From: Alloprevotella sp.
Lineage (GTDB): Bacteria > Bacteroidota > Bacteroidia > Bacteroidales > Bacteroidaceae
Direction of reading: 5' to 3'
NCBI GenBank assembly: GCA_017476545.1
Contig: JAFUZP010000006.1
Location: forward strand, 1 to 64,000
Length of the DNA stretch: 64,000 nucleotides
The stretch's first letter is position 1, and each line of letters opens with the position of its first letter. Below the pieces are notes generated by a model, which did not search any database, had not been told where the DNA came from, and was given only the letters and a program-made list of their open reading frames with translations. The translations under genes and the position numbers were made by a program. Shown one piece after another: positions 52,525-61,700 of this stretch.

Positions 52525-54363
52525 TCATCCGATACTTCCGCTCCCGGTCGCCGCCAGTTTATAGTATTCGCCGCGCAACGCAAGCAGCTCCTCGTGCGTT
52601 CCGTGCTCCACGATACGCCCACGTTGCAGTACGATAATCTGGTCCGCATTGCGGACGGTGGAAAGCCGGTGGGCAATGACGAATGTGGTACGCCCGCGCA
52701 TGAGGCTGTCCATACCACGTTGCACGAGCTGCTCCGTGCGCGTATCAACAGACGACGTGGCCTCGTCCAGAATTAGCACCGGCGGATCCGCCACTGCAGC
52801 CCGGGCGATGGCCAGCAACTGCCGTTCCCCTTGCGAGAGGTTACCGCCGTCGCCACTCAGCATCGTCTGATAGCCTTCCGACAAGCGCAGGATGAAGTCG
52901 TGCGCACCGACGAGCTGCGCGGCCTGCACGCACTCCTCGTCGGTTGCGTCAAGGCGCCCATAGCGGATATTGTCCAGCACGGTGGCGGTAAACAGGTGCG
53001 TTTCCTGCGGCACGATGCTCATGGAACGGCGCAGGCTCCGTTTACTTATCTGTGTGATGGGCACGCCATCATAGAGAATGTGGCCGCGTTGCACATCGTA
53101 GAAGCGGGTGATGAGGTTGATTATCGTTGTCTTGCCCGCTCCTGTACCACCAACGAAGGCGATTTTCTGTCCGGGCGAGGTGTTGATGTCTATACCGAAA
53201 AGAATTTGCTTCCCGGGAGTATAGCTGAAATCCACGCCGGTGAAATCCACATCCCCCTTCGGGTCGGTCAATTCCACAGAGCCCTCGTCCGGCTCCGCCT
53301 CCGCGTCCATCAGGGCGAAGACGCGCTCCGCGCCGACGCTGGCATTGAGGACGGAATTGATTTGCTGCGATACGTGCGTGATGGGCTGCGTGAAGCTCTT
53401 GTTCAGTGTAAGGAAGGACACGAGCGTGCCGAGGCTCAGCGCCGTCCCGCCCGCCGCCCACGCCGTGCCGGACAAGGCGAGCGCAGCACCGACTACCGCG
53501 ATGAGGACGTACCCCAAGTTGGAAAGATTACCGTTGATGGGCATGACGATGTTCGCAATGCGGTTGGCCTGGGCCGCGCTGTCACGCAGGCGGTCGTTGA
53601 TAGCCTCGAACTCGCGCACCGCTTCCGCCTCGCGGCAGAACACTTTCACGACCTTCTGTCCCGTCATCATCTCCTCAATGAAACCGTTCACGCGGCCCAG
53701 GCTCTCCTGCTGCGCGCGGAAATGGATCCGCGAGCGGCGGCCAAGCAGCGTCGTCGTTACCATCATGACGACGGCCATCAGCACGGACACAAGCGTGAGC
53801 GGCACGCTGAGGACGACCATCGAAGCGAATGTCACCGCTATGGTGATGACAGAGTTGAACACCTGGGCGATAGAAGTGCTGATCATCTGGCGCAGGGAAT
53901 CCACATCGTTCGTATAGACAGACATCACATCGCCGTGCGAACGCGCGTCGAAGTAGCTCAGCGGCAGCTGCTCCATGCGCGCGAAGAGCTGCTTGCGCAG
54001 GCGGAGTTGCGTACCCTGGCTTACGTTTATCATCAGCCGGTTGTAAGCGTAGGAACAGACCACGCCGAGGATCAGCACGAGGCCGAGGCGGAACAATGCC
54101 TGCGCCAACGAGGCGTACTCAGGCTGGGCTGCCTGCGTGAGGGGGACGATGTAATCGTCTATCAGCGTGCGCGTGAAAAGCGTTGAAGCTAGCGTCGTGA
54201 CAGAGGTTACCAGGATGCAGAGCAGCACGGTCAGGATGCTGAACTTGTAATCGCGCAGCACGAGGCGCGCCATGCGCCAGATGACCGCGCGCTGGGCGGC
54301 ATTGGCACGCTGGAAGCCAGCCTGTGCACGTTCGCCGCGCGGTCCGAAGGAAGGTTGCCTCAT
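52525..54363 (-). CDS. ABC exporter, permease-ATPase half (subunit 2)
   Basis: 612 residues, type IV ABC exporter half. Six membrane helices (about 35-330), then the nucleotide-binding domain with Walker A GGTGAGKTTI, Q-loop IVPQETHLF, signature LSQGE, Walker B LILDEATSSVD and H-loop VIAHRLST. Its start overlaps the end of the preceding ABC gene by 4 bases (ATGA), so the two halves are coupled and probably form a heterodimer. Cargo unknown; drugs or lipids are typical. Confidence 0.93.
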   Translation of the reverse strand: MRQPSFGPRGERAQAGFQRANAAQRAVIWRMARLVLRDYKFSILTVLLCILVTSVTTLASTLFTRTLIDDYIVPLTQAAQPEYASLAQALFRLGLVLILGVVCSYAYNRLMINVSQGTQLRLRKQLFARMEQLPLSYFDARSHGDVMSVYTNDVDSLRQMISTSIAQVFNSVITIAVTFASMVVLSVPLTLVSVLMAVVMMVTTTLLGRRSRIHFRAQQESLGRVNGFIEEMMTGQKVVKVFCREAEAVREFEAINDRLRDSAAQANRIANIVMPINGNLSNLGYVLIAVVGAALALSGTAWAAGGTALSLGTLVSFLTLNKSFTQPITHVSQQINSVLNASVGAERVFALMDAEAEPDEGSVELTDPKGDVDFTGVDFSYTPGKQILFGIDINTSPGQKIAFVGGTGAGKTTIINLITRFYDVQRGHILYDGVPITQISKRSLRRSMSIVPQETHLFTATVLDNIRYGRLDATDEECVQAAQLVGAHDFILRLSEGYQTMLSGDGGNLSQGERQLLAIARAAVADPPVLILDEATSSVDTRTEQLVQRGMDSLMRGRTTFVIAHRLSTVRNADQIIVLQRGRIVEHGTHEELLALRGEYYKLAATGSGSIG

Positions 54364-56150
54364 GCCTGACCTCCTTTCTGCGGTGCGTCAAAATCGCCGA
54401 GGTCGGCGTGCTGCAATTCGTATATCTCGCGATAGAGCGCGTTGTCCGCAAGCAACCGCTCGTGTGTGTCGTATCCCGTCACCGCACCGCCGGACAATAC
54501 GAGGATGCGGTCGCAGTGCTGCACGGTACTGATGCGTTGGGCGATAATGAGTTTCGTCACGCCCGGCAGTTCTTCGCGGAAGGCGCGCTGGATGCGCGCA
54601 TCGGTGGCCGTGTCACAGGCCGAGGTGGAGTCGTCCAGCACCAACACGCGCGGCTGTTTCAGCAGGGCGCGGGCTATGCAGAGCCGCTGCCGCTGTCCGC
54701 CGCTGAGGTTCGCCCCACCCTGCTCCACACGCGTATTGTAACCATCGGGAAGCTGCTCCACAAATTCATCGGCACAGGCCAGACGGCAGGCACGGCGACA
54801 CTCCCCAAGCGTTGCCTGCGGGTTACCCCAACGTAGGTTATCAAGTACGGTACCCGTAAACAACGTATTGCTCTGTAGCACCACGGCAACAGCATTGCGC
54901 AGGGCGGCGAGATCGTACTCCCGGACATCTCGCCCGCCCACGAGTACCGCACCTTCGGACACATCGTAGAGGCGGCTGACGAGGCTGACAAGCGTGGACT
55001 TACCCGATCCCGTCCCGCCGAGGATGCCGACAGTCTGCCCACTATCAATGCGGAACGATACTTTGTAGAGTGCTGACCGCCGCGAGATGCCGGCCTGTTG
55101 GCGAACGGCGGTAGCAGCTACGCTCTCATAGTCGAACCGCACGTTGCGGAACTCCACGCTACCGTCCGCCACGCGGGTCACGGCATCGGCGGGATTCACG
55201 ATGTCGGGCCGCTCGTCGATTATCTCGGCCACGCGCCGCCCGCTCGCCGCGCTCTGCGTAAGCATCACGAATATCATGGAAAGCATCATCAAGGCTTGGA
55301 GAATGGACATTACATAGGTAAAGAGGGAGGTTAGTTCGCCCGTTGTCAGGGTGCCACCCACGATGAAGTGCGCGCCCCACCAGGACAAGGCGATAATACA
55401 GCCATAGACAACGAGGTTCATCACAGGGTGGTTCAGCGCCATGAGGCTCTCTGCACGCACGTAGAGGCGGTAAAGCCCTTCGGCAGCGCGGGAGAACTTC
55501 TCCGCCTCATACCCCTCGCGGACAAATGCCTTCACGACACGGATAGCTGCCACGTTCTCCTGTACGCTATGATTCAGCGCATCGTACTGCTCAAATACGC
55601 GGGCGAAAAGCCGGGCCACACGCGAGATGATATGGTAAAGCGATAAGCCGAGCACGGCTATCGCTACGAGGAAAATGAGCGAAAGGCGCGCATCAATGAC
55701 GAGACACATGATGACGGAGAGCACGAGGCGGAAGGGCGCACGCACTGTGACGCGCAGTATCTGCTGGTAGGCGTTCTGCAAGTTGTTCACGTCCGTTGTC
55801 ATACGTGTTACGAGGCCGCCGGTGCTATACTTGTCGATGTCGGAAAAGGCAAAACGTTGTATGTTGCGGTACATCGCACTGCGCAGGTTAGCCGCAAATC
55901 CCGTAGCAGCTGTCGCTGCGGAGCGGCCTGCCAGGATGCCGAAGGTCAGGCTCAGGAAAGCCAGCCCCAGCATCAGCGCGCCGTACTCGTAGATGCGCTG
56001 CGCATCACCCGCAAGGATACCCCTGTCTATGAGCATCGCCGTAACGTAGGGGATGAGCACGTCGGTCACCACCTCCGCCGCCGTGAAGAGCGGTGTCAGC
56101 AACGATGCGCGGCGGTATCCCCCCACTTGCCGCAAAAGTGTCTGGAACAT
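54360..56150 (-). CDS. ABC exporter, permease-ATPase half (subunit 1)
   Basis: 596 residues from ATG 56150. Six membrane helices, then Walker A GGTGSGKSTL, signature LSGGQ, and Walker B VLVLDDSTSACD. The Walker B region has Asp (DDS) where the catalytic Glu normally sits (DEA/DEP), so this half has a degenerate catalytic site while subunit 2 keeps Glu. That is the known asymmetric heterodimer arrangement. An open frame continues upstream to 56252, but Met at 56150 starts at the family N-terminus. Confidence 0.93.
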   Translation of the reverse strand: MFQTLLRQVGGYRRASLLTPLFTAAEVVTDVLIPYVTAMLIDRGILAGDAQRIYEYGALMLGLAFLSLTFGILAGRSAATAATGFAANLRSAMYRNIQRFAFSDIDKYSTGGLVTRMTTDVNNLQNAYQQILRVTVRAPFRLVLSVIMCLVIDARLSLIFLVAIAVLGLSLYHIISRVARLFARVFEQYDALNHSVQENVAAIRVVKAFVREGYEAEKFSRAAEGLYRLYVRAESLMALNHPVMNLVVYGCIIALSWWGAHFIVGGTLTTGELTSLFTYVMSILQALMMLSMIFVMLTQSAASGRRVAEIIDERPDIVNPADAVTRVADGSVEFRNVRFDYESVAATAVRQQAGISRRSALYKVSFRIDSGQTVGILGGTGSGKSTLVSLVSRLYDVSEGAVLVGGRDVREYDLAALRNAVAVVLQSNTLFTGTVLDNLRWGNPQATLGECRRACRLACADEFVEQLPDGYNTRVEQGGANLSGGQRQRLCIARALLKQPRVLVLDDSTSACDTATDARIQRAFREELPGVTKLIIAQRISTVQHCDRILVLSGGAVTGYDTHERLLADNALYREIYELQHADLGDFDAPQKGGQA

Positions 56151-56253
56151 AGTCCGTGTCCGTTGTTTAGTCACGGCGAAGTTAATACAAGTTCGCGGAA
56201 CGGTGAAGCGAAGTGCGGAAGAAGGGCGGCAGGGAAACTGCGAGATAAGCATG

Positions 56254-56288
56254 TAAAAAGGGATACCCCGTGTATGGGGTATCCCTTT
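56254..56288 (-). terminator. Terminator of the GH85 gene
   Basis: AAAGGGATACCCC (56257-56269) pairs perfectly with GGGGTATCCCTTT (56276-56288) around a 6-base loop, and a T-run follows on the minus strand. Confidence 0.9.
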
Positions 56289-56311
56289 CTCTTGTTGCGG
56301 TCCGTGTCCGC

Positions 56312-59300
56312 TTACTTGCGGAGCAGCTTCACGCTACGGAGTGTACGTCCGTCCTTCTGTACGCTGACAACGTAAGTACCGACGGGGCCGAGGTGCAGAC
56401 GCATCTTGCCGCCTGCGCCGACCGCCGCGGCCTTGCTGGCTACGGTGCGGCCTGCAAGGTCGTAAACGCGTACGTCGTAGTTGCCGGCCTCGGCAAATTC
56501 GATATAAGCCACATCGCCGACGGTGTACGTGCGGAGCTCGCCGCCGTTCACGCCGTTGATACCCGTCTCTTCTTCACCGGTCACCTTGATGATGCTGAAC
56601 GTGCGGCTGTCGGAACCGAGGGGGTTAGCAAGCGTGAGCGTCACGGTATAGTCACCGGACTTCGCATAAGTCACCTTCGCACTACCGGCTTCGCCGTTTC
56701 CTTCCACGTCGGTAAGGACGCCCTTGACAGCCTTCCATTCGGGCTGGGTCACCACGGAGTAAGCCGTACCGGCGAGCTGCGGGCTACCGGCCGTATATAC
56801 CGGCTCTACGAAGTGGGGCTGGGCACGGCCTTCGCCCTCAAGTTTGATGAGCTCATACGTGCCGCACTTGACGGAAGCCTCGCTACCGATGCTCGGGAAG
56901 CCATAGTCGCTGGCGGCTTGCTCTTCAAGATTCCAGAAGTAGGACAGGCCTGCGGGCAGATTGTTCGGGTCGAGATCGCCCATTGACTGCAGCACTTCTT
57001 CCTCCGTCATGGCCTTCTTCCAAACCTGGAAGTTATCGATAATACCGTCGATGGCTGCACGCCCGCTGGCGCTACCGCCCATGGCAATCATGTCAGACGC
57101 TTTCATGTCGTAACCTGTGTGCGTATAGTAGTCATCAGGCTTGTTGCTCACACCATTGATGCGGATGTTATTCGGCGTCTTCCGCTCACCATTGATATAG
57201 AGAGATACCTTGAGGGCATTGTTCTTTATATCGGCAATGATTGCGCAGTGGAACCATTGTCCGATGGGGAGCGTGTTCTCGGGATATGCATAGTAGCTGG
57301 CAGCAGGGCCTTCCGCCTGCGGACTGTCGCGGAACGTGAACTCCACGACACCCTTATCGTTGAAGCCGGACCAAACGGTACCCCAGTCCGTGAGCGGCCA
57401 GCCGCCGGTCTTGTCGGCGATAGCGAGGAACTGCGTGTAACCGTTCACCTTGTTAACCTTCATCCAGAAAGCGATAGAGTAAGCTTTGTTACCATCAAGG
57501 CCCACCTGACCGGCGTTTACGCCGAAGTGTTTCTCGCTCATCTGTACGCCTTGCGAGCTACCGCCGTCGGCGTAACGCCCCGTGTAGGCGAGGTTTACGG
57601 TCTCGTCTGTAGCCACCTCAATGTCGGCGTCCTTTTCATTAGCCGTCAAGGTGTAAATCTCGGGCAGGCGTCCGAATTTTGCGTCAGTCACGCTGACGTA
57701 CTTGCTGTACTCGCGGGTACCGGACGATGTGGAGCTGCCACTGTGCGTCACCCCGATAACCTGCAGCGTGTAGCTGCCGATTTCGGAGAGGCCCTCCACC
57801 GTAACGCTGGTACCCATGCCTTCAAATACGGTGTTGCCACCCTCGTCCAACAGACGCCATAGGCCGGCCTCGTGGTTCGGATCCACATAGGAAAGCACGA
57901 AGGGCTCGTCCTGCGTGATGACGGACTTGCTGACCTGGATGTCGTCAGAGAAGGTGTAAGCTCCGCTGTTCATGTAGTCGCTCCAGGCGATCTCGGACTC
58001 CGACTTGTGGTCGAGTGCGACTGCGGAAACGCCGAAGCGTACCTGGTTGGCCGTACCGTTGGCGAAGTCCACCGGGGCGGAGAAGATAAGGCCGGCCCAC
58101 GAAGTGGTCATGCCCATGAAGACGGGCTCTTTTCCTTCCTGCTGGGCATAAAGCTTGAAGAAGGCGGTGTTCACGTCGAGGTTATAGCAGGGCTCACCCG
58201 CAGCTTTCGCATTGGGCATGTTGAAAATCAGCTTGCCATCTACGCCCTGCTTGTGGGAAGCGAGCACCTTGACGCTCGTGATAAAGGGCGTTGCGGGTAC
58301 GGGGCTGGTGCCGCGCACGATGGAGAACTCACCGAGCACGAGGTTCAGCGCGTTCGTATTCTGGAAGTGCAGCGCCACGAGGGCCAGCGTCTTGCCGGCC
58401 AGCTCGCCGCCAACGGTGAATTCCTTCGTAATCCAGTCTTCCACGTCGGCCGTCTGGTCGGTCGTGAGGACGGCGAAGTCACCCTCGCTGACAGGCGTGT
58501 TCTCCGCGCCCTCGGCGGTCAGGACGAGGTTAGCCTGGCCGGAACCGGCCATGAGCTTGTAGCGGAAAGTGATGACATCACCCTCTTGCAGGGCGAACTG
58601 CGTCTTGAAGAGGTGCAGATACTCCTCCGGCGTGGAACCGAATATGCGCAGCGTGGAGCCGCCCACGTATGCCTCGTCCCACGTAAAGTCGGCGTCGAGC
58701 CCCGAAGCGGGCACTGCAGCGGGATCGTGAGCCAGCAAGGTGTTGGCGAACCAGTAGCGCCAAGTGGGCAGGTAGTCCTGTACACCGATGTTGTACCACT
58801 GGCGGTTGTGCTGCTGTACGCCCTTCCAGTTGAAGAACGTACCGTTACCGAGGTTGAAATAGGTGATGAAGGGCTCTTCGCTCAGGTCCCAGCTGAGGGC
58901 GGAGCGGGCCGACATCATGGAAGCCATACCATGGAAGGAGAAGTTGTCGGCGTTGTAGTTGCACGACTCTACGAAGTTCGGGCAGTTAAGCGGGTTGCGC
59001 GTTCCGCCAGTGAACCAGCGTTCCGTGCGCTTCAGGTAGGTAGCCTGCTTTGTCGCGGGGTCCGAACCCTTTTCATGGCGCGTTTCGAAGAACATATTCG
59101 CATCGTGCGCGCCCCAGAGGCCGATACTGTAGCGGATTTTGCTCAGCGAGGGCCAGCTCGTCGGATTGGCTCCCTGCATATTGAAGCCGGCATAGAGGTC
59201 CAGCGGGTCGCGTCCCAAAGTCTTAGCGAGGTTTTGGGAAACCGTAACCTTTGTGGAATAATTCCAGTTGTAGTTAAGGAAGAGCGACGAGGCCACGGCA

Positions 59301-60076
59301 TCTTTGCTCCCGAAGGTGTTCCGGAACTCCGGGCCCAGGCGGTCGGTGAAGCTCAGGGTGCCGTCATCCGTCGTACCGCCATACCAAAGGTTCTCAAAGA
59401 GGGGGTTGGTCTTGCGCATCTCCTTCACAAGGTCAACATGGAAGGGGATAATTTTTTCCGCCACAGAGACAGAGGTCTCCGACCATTCGGAGTTGTAGCC
59501 CAAACCGTCTATACCGTAATAACGCAGGTACTGGGCAGCTTTGTCCGCGCCCTGATTAACCATCGTGAGGAAGTTGTCCGCCCACGTGGAAGATAGGCCG
59601 CCATAAGGCACGGAGGCCAAGCCGCTGACGGCTACGCCGTTCTTGTGCGCAACGTCAAGGAGCGCGGCGGGCACGCGACCGAGGGATGCCGTCCAGTCGC
59701 CCCAGTGTGTCACGTAGCTCCACATGGAGAATACTTCGCTGTCGAAGAGACCGTCGGGCAGCGCGTTGCGGTTGAAGCCGCTCTCCCTCGCGCTGTTGAA
59801 GGGCAGCCAGGCAGCCAGCCGCTTGTCGTAAGTGACGCTTAGCGTGTCGCGCACCTGGGTGGCGGCGTTGCGGAAGCGGGCTTTGGGCTTCACACGGGAG
59901 ATGAAGAAGTTGTCATCCTCCGTTACCTGGCCACCAGGTGCCCAGTGCTGCAAGACGGAGCCGAACTCCGGGCTCCCCCCTCCCCACGCGACATCGCCCT
60001 CTCGCAGCTGCTGCGCGTTTGCGCCGAGCCAGGCGAAGGCAAGACATCCCGTCAGGATAAGACTTTTTGTTCGCAT
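56312..60076 (-). CDS. Secreted GH85 endo-beta-N-acetylglucosaminidase with LamG, PKD-like and type IX sorting domains
   Basis: 1254 residues. Signal peptide (1-21). The catalytic GH85 barrel (about 30-400) shows WSYVTHWGDW, then IDGLGYNSEW, where Asp190, Asn195 and Glu197 keep the D-G-x3-N-x-E spacing of GH85 (catalytic Asn and Glu). A galactose-binding-like domain (about 460-600), a fibronectin-like stretch, a LamG/concanavalin-like domain (about 850-1070) and a PKD-like domain (about 1080-1170) follow. The C-terminal type A sorting domain is YDLAGRTVASK ... GTYVVSVQKDGRT. It would cut the chitobiose core of N-glycans outside the cell. Confidence 0.82.
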   Translation of the reverse strand: MRTKSLILTGCLAFAWLGANAQQLREGDVAWGGGSPEFGSVLQHWAPGGQVTEDDNFFISRVKPKARFRNAATQVRDTLSVTYDKRLAAWLPFNSARESGFNRNALPDGLFDSEVFSMWSYVTHWGDWTASLGRVPAALLDVAHKNGVAVSGLASVPYGGLSSTWADNFLTMVNQGADKAAQYLRYYGIDGLGYNSEWSETSVSVAEKIIPFHVDLVKEMRKTNPLFENLWYGGTTDDGTLSFTDRLGPEFRNTFGSKDAVASSLFLNYNWNYSTKVTVSQNLAKTLGRDPLDLYAGFNMQGANPTSWPSLSKIRYSIGLWGAHDANMFFETRHEKGSDPATKQATYLKRTERWFTGGTRNPLNCPNFVESCNYNADNFSFHGMASMMSARSALSWDLSEEPFITYFNLGNGTFFNWKGVQQHNRQWYNIGVQDYLPTWRYWFANTLLAHDPAAVPASGLDADFTWDEAYVGGSTLRIFGSTPEEYLHLFKTQFALQEGDVITFRYKLMAGSGQANLVLTAEGAENTPVSEGDFAVLTTDQTADVEDWITKEFTVGGELAGKTLALVALHFQNTNALNLVLGEFSIVRGTSPVPATPFITSVKVLASHKQGVDGKLIFNMPNAKAAGEPCYNLDVNTAFFKLYAQQEGKEPVFMGMTTSWAGLIFSAPVDFANGTANQVRFGVSAVALDHKSESEIAWSDYMNSGAYTFSDDIQVSKSVITQDEPFVLSYVDPNHEAGLWRLLDEGGNTVFEGMGTSVTVEGLSEIGSYTLQVIGVTHSGSSTSSGTREYSKYVSVTDAKFGRLPEIYTLTANEKDADIEVATDETVNLAYTGRYADGGSSQGVQMSEKHFGVNAGQVGLDGNKAYSIAFWMKVNKVNGYTQFLAIADKTGGWPLTDWGTVWSGFNDKGVVEFTFRDSPQAEGPAASYYAYPENTLPIGQWFHCAIIADIKNNALKVSLYINGERKTPNNIRINGVSNKPDDYYTHTGYDMKASDMIAMGGSASGRAAIDGIIDNFQVWKKAMTEEEVLQSMGDLDPNNLPAGLSYFWNLEEQAASDYGFPSIGSEASVKCGTYELIKLEGEGRAQPHFVEPVYTAGSPQLAGTAYSVVTQPEWKAVKGVLTDVEGNGEAGSAKVTYAKSGDYTVTLTLANPLGSDSRTFSIIKVTGEEETGINGVNGGELRTYTVGDVAYIEFAEAGNYDVRVYDLAGRTVASKAAAVGAGGKMRLHLGPVGTYVVSVQKDGRTLRSVKLLRK

Positions 60077-60137
60077 AATGTTTTGTTTTTTAAGTGTTAG
60101 TTAGTTGAAGCTTGTTCATGGTCTGATTCTTCAGAGG

Positions 60138-60169
60138 CGAAGATACGGCAAATTCTGCGCCCCTGCAAA
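60138..60169 (-). promoter_or_regulatory. Promoter of the GH85 gene
   Basis: Minus-strand TTTG (60166-60169), 20 bases, TATCTTCG (60138-60145), giving a leader of about 55 bases. Confidence 0.65.
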
Positions 60170-60217
60170 CTTTTTCTCCTTTTTTATTTTTCCGCGTGGG
60201 CGCAAGGGAGGTTTTCG

Positions 60218-60297
60218 TAACCCTTGGGGTAATTCCCCGTAGCCCTAGGGTTAGTGCACCGTAACCACAGGGTTAGTCATTCCTAACCCTATGGATA
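60218..60297. repeat. 22-base-period palindrome quartet F
   Basis: Units at 60218 (TAACCCTTGGGGTA), 60240 (TAGCCCTAGGGTTA), 60262 (TAACCACAGGGTTA) and 60284 (TAACCCTATGGATA), exact 22-base steps. This quartet lies between divergent genes, where no terminator is needed, and is the closest one to dnaA. Confidence 0.95.
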
Positions 60298-60391
60298 AGG
60301 AAGCGGGCGAACCCGCCGCTCCACATTATTCCTCCTTGGGCGCAGCGTTACACGGATTTTTTTCTATCTTCGCAGCGGAAATGCGCCGCTT

Positions 60392-61645
60392 ATGGGCAAG
60401 AGACTCTTCAGACACATCACACTCATCGCTGCTGCCTGCTGCCTGCTGGCGGGCCGCGCGGCGGACACGGACCGCTTCGTACTGGTCATTGATGCCGGAC
60501 ACGGCGGAAAGGACGCGGGAGCCGTAGGGAGCTGCTCTTACGAAAAGAACATCAACCTGAACGTAGCCCTCGCCTTCGGACGCCTTGTGGAACGCAACTG
60601 TCCCGACGTGCGCGTCATCTACACCCGCAAGACGGACGTGTTCATCCCGCTAGGCGACCGGGCCAATATCGCTAACAAGGCGAAGGCCGACCTCTTCATC
60701 AGCATACACACGAACTCCGTGGAGGGCAACCGCTCGGCTTACGGTGTGGAGACCTACACGCTCTGCATGGAGAAGATGACCACTAACCTGGAGTTCGCCA
60801 AGCGCGAGAACAGCGTCATCACCTACGAGAGCGACTACAAGACGCGCTATGAGGGCTTCGACCCGAACAAGGCGGAGAGCTACGTCATCTTCGAATTCAT
60901 GCAGAACCAGTTCATGCGGCAGAGCGTGGAGTTGGCGCGCTGCATCCAGCAGCAGTACAAGCGCGCGGGAAGGCACGACAAGGGCGTCAAGCAGGCGAAC
61001 CTCCTCGTGTTGCGCAACACAACGATGCCCGCCGTACTGACGGAGCTGGGCTTCATCACGAATGCCGAGGAGGAACGCTTCCTCAACTCGCAGGAAGGCA
61101 TACGCACGCTGGCCACAAGCATCTACAACGGTTTCTTAGCCTACCGCCGCCAGCACGGCGCAAAGAACCTGCCCGCCCCCATCACCGTGGAACGGGAAGC
61201 TAAAGCCGCAACGACGGAGAAGACGGTAGCGGAGGAGCCGGCCGTAGTCCCCATAGAGACACGCCTGCCGGACAAGCAACAGCCCGCCGCCGCCAAAACA
61301 CACAAGGAAACGGCTCCGGCAGAGAAACCCGCGACGAAACCGGCCGCACCCAAGGCCGCAAAACCGACGGAAAAACCGGCCCCAAAACCCGCCGAAACAA
61401 CCCAGCAGGGGGAAGAGGGCACGCTCTGGCGCATCCAGTTCGCCGCCACGGCGGGCAAGGCCGACCCGAACGACAAGAAATTCAAAGGTATCAGGGACAT
61501 CCGCACCGTGCAGGAGGGCAAACTGTACAAGCACTACACCGGCAGCTTCCGCACGCAGGCCGAGGCACGCACCGCTCTCGCCAAGGTCCGCGAGACCCAC
61601 CCGGACGCCTTCATCGTGAAATTCGTGGACGGAAAACGGCAGTAA
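60392..61645 (+). CDS. N-acetylmuramoyl-L-alanine amidase with SPOR-like domain
   Basis: 417 residues. A signal peptide (about 1-24) is followed by an Amidase_3 domain with zinc ligands His37 (DAGHGG), Glu51 (YEKNIN) and His106 (SIHTN) and the catalytic Glu in LTELGF (about 217). A Lys/Pro/Ala-rich linker (about 260-340) joins it to a C-terminal SPOR-like domain (WRIQFAATAGKA ... HYTGSFRTQAEARTALAKV). It splits septal peptidoglycan during division. Directly precedes the MlaD-like gene (55 bases). A TATCTTCG box (60365-60372) is a possible -7 element. Confidence 0.94.
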   Translation: MGKRLFRHITLIAAACCLLAGRAADTDRFVLVIDAGHGGKDAGAVGSCSYEKNINLNVALAFGRLVERNCPDVRVIYTRKTDVFIPLGDRANIANKAKADLFISIHTNSVEGNRSAYGVETYTLCMEKMTTNLEFAKRENSVITYESDYKTRYEGFDPNKAESYVIFEFMQNQFMRQSVELARCIQQQYKRAGRHDKGVKQANLLVLRNTTMPAVLTELGFITNAEEERFLNSQEGIRTLATSIYNGFLAYRRQHGAKNLPAPITVEREAKAATTEKTVAEEPAVVPIETRLPDKQQPAAAKTHKETAPAEKPATKPAAPKAAKPTEKPAPKPAETTQQGEEGTLWRIQFAATAGKADPNDKKFKGIRDIRTVQEGKLYKHYTGSFRTQAEARTALAKVRETHPDAFIVKFVDGKRQ

Positions 61646-61700
61646 CGCCGCAGCACGGCCACACCAATATTATACGTATATACACTAAACAGTCCAGCAA

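Noticed and set aside
2892..60297. Telomere-like or eukaryotic origin of the TAACCC/GGGTTA repeats
   Set aside because: They are palindromic units at 22-base spacing in bacterial intergenic regions, not tandem TTAGGG.
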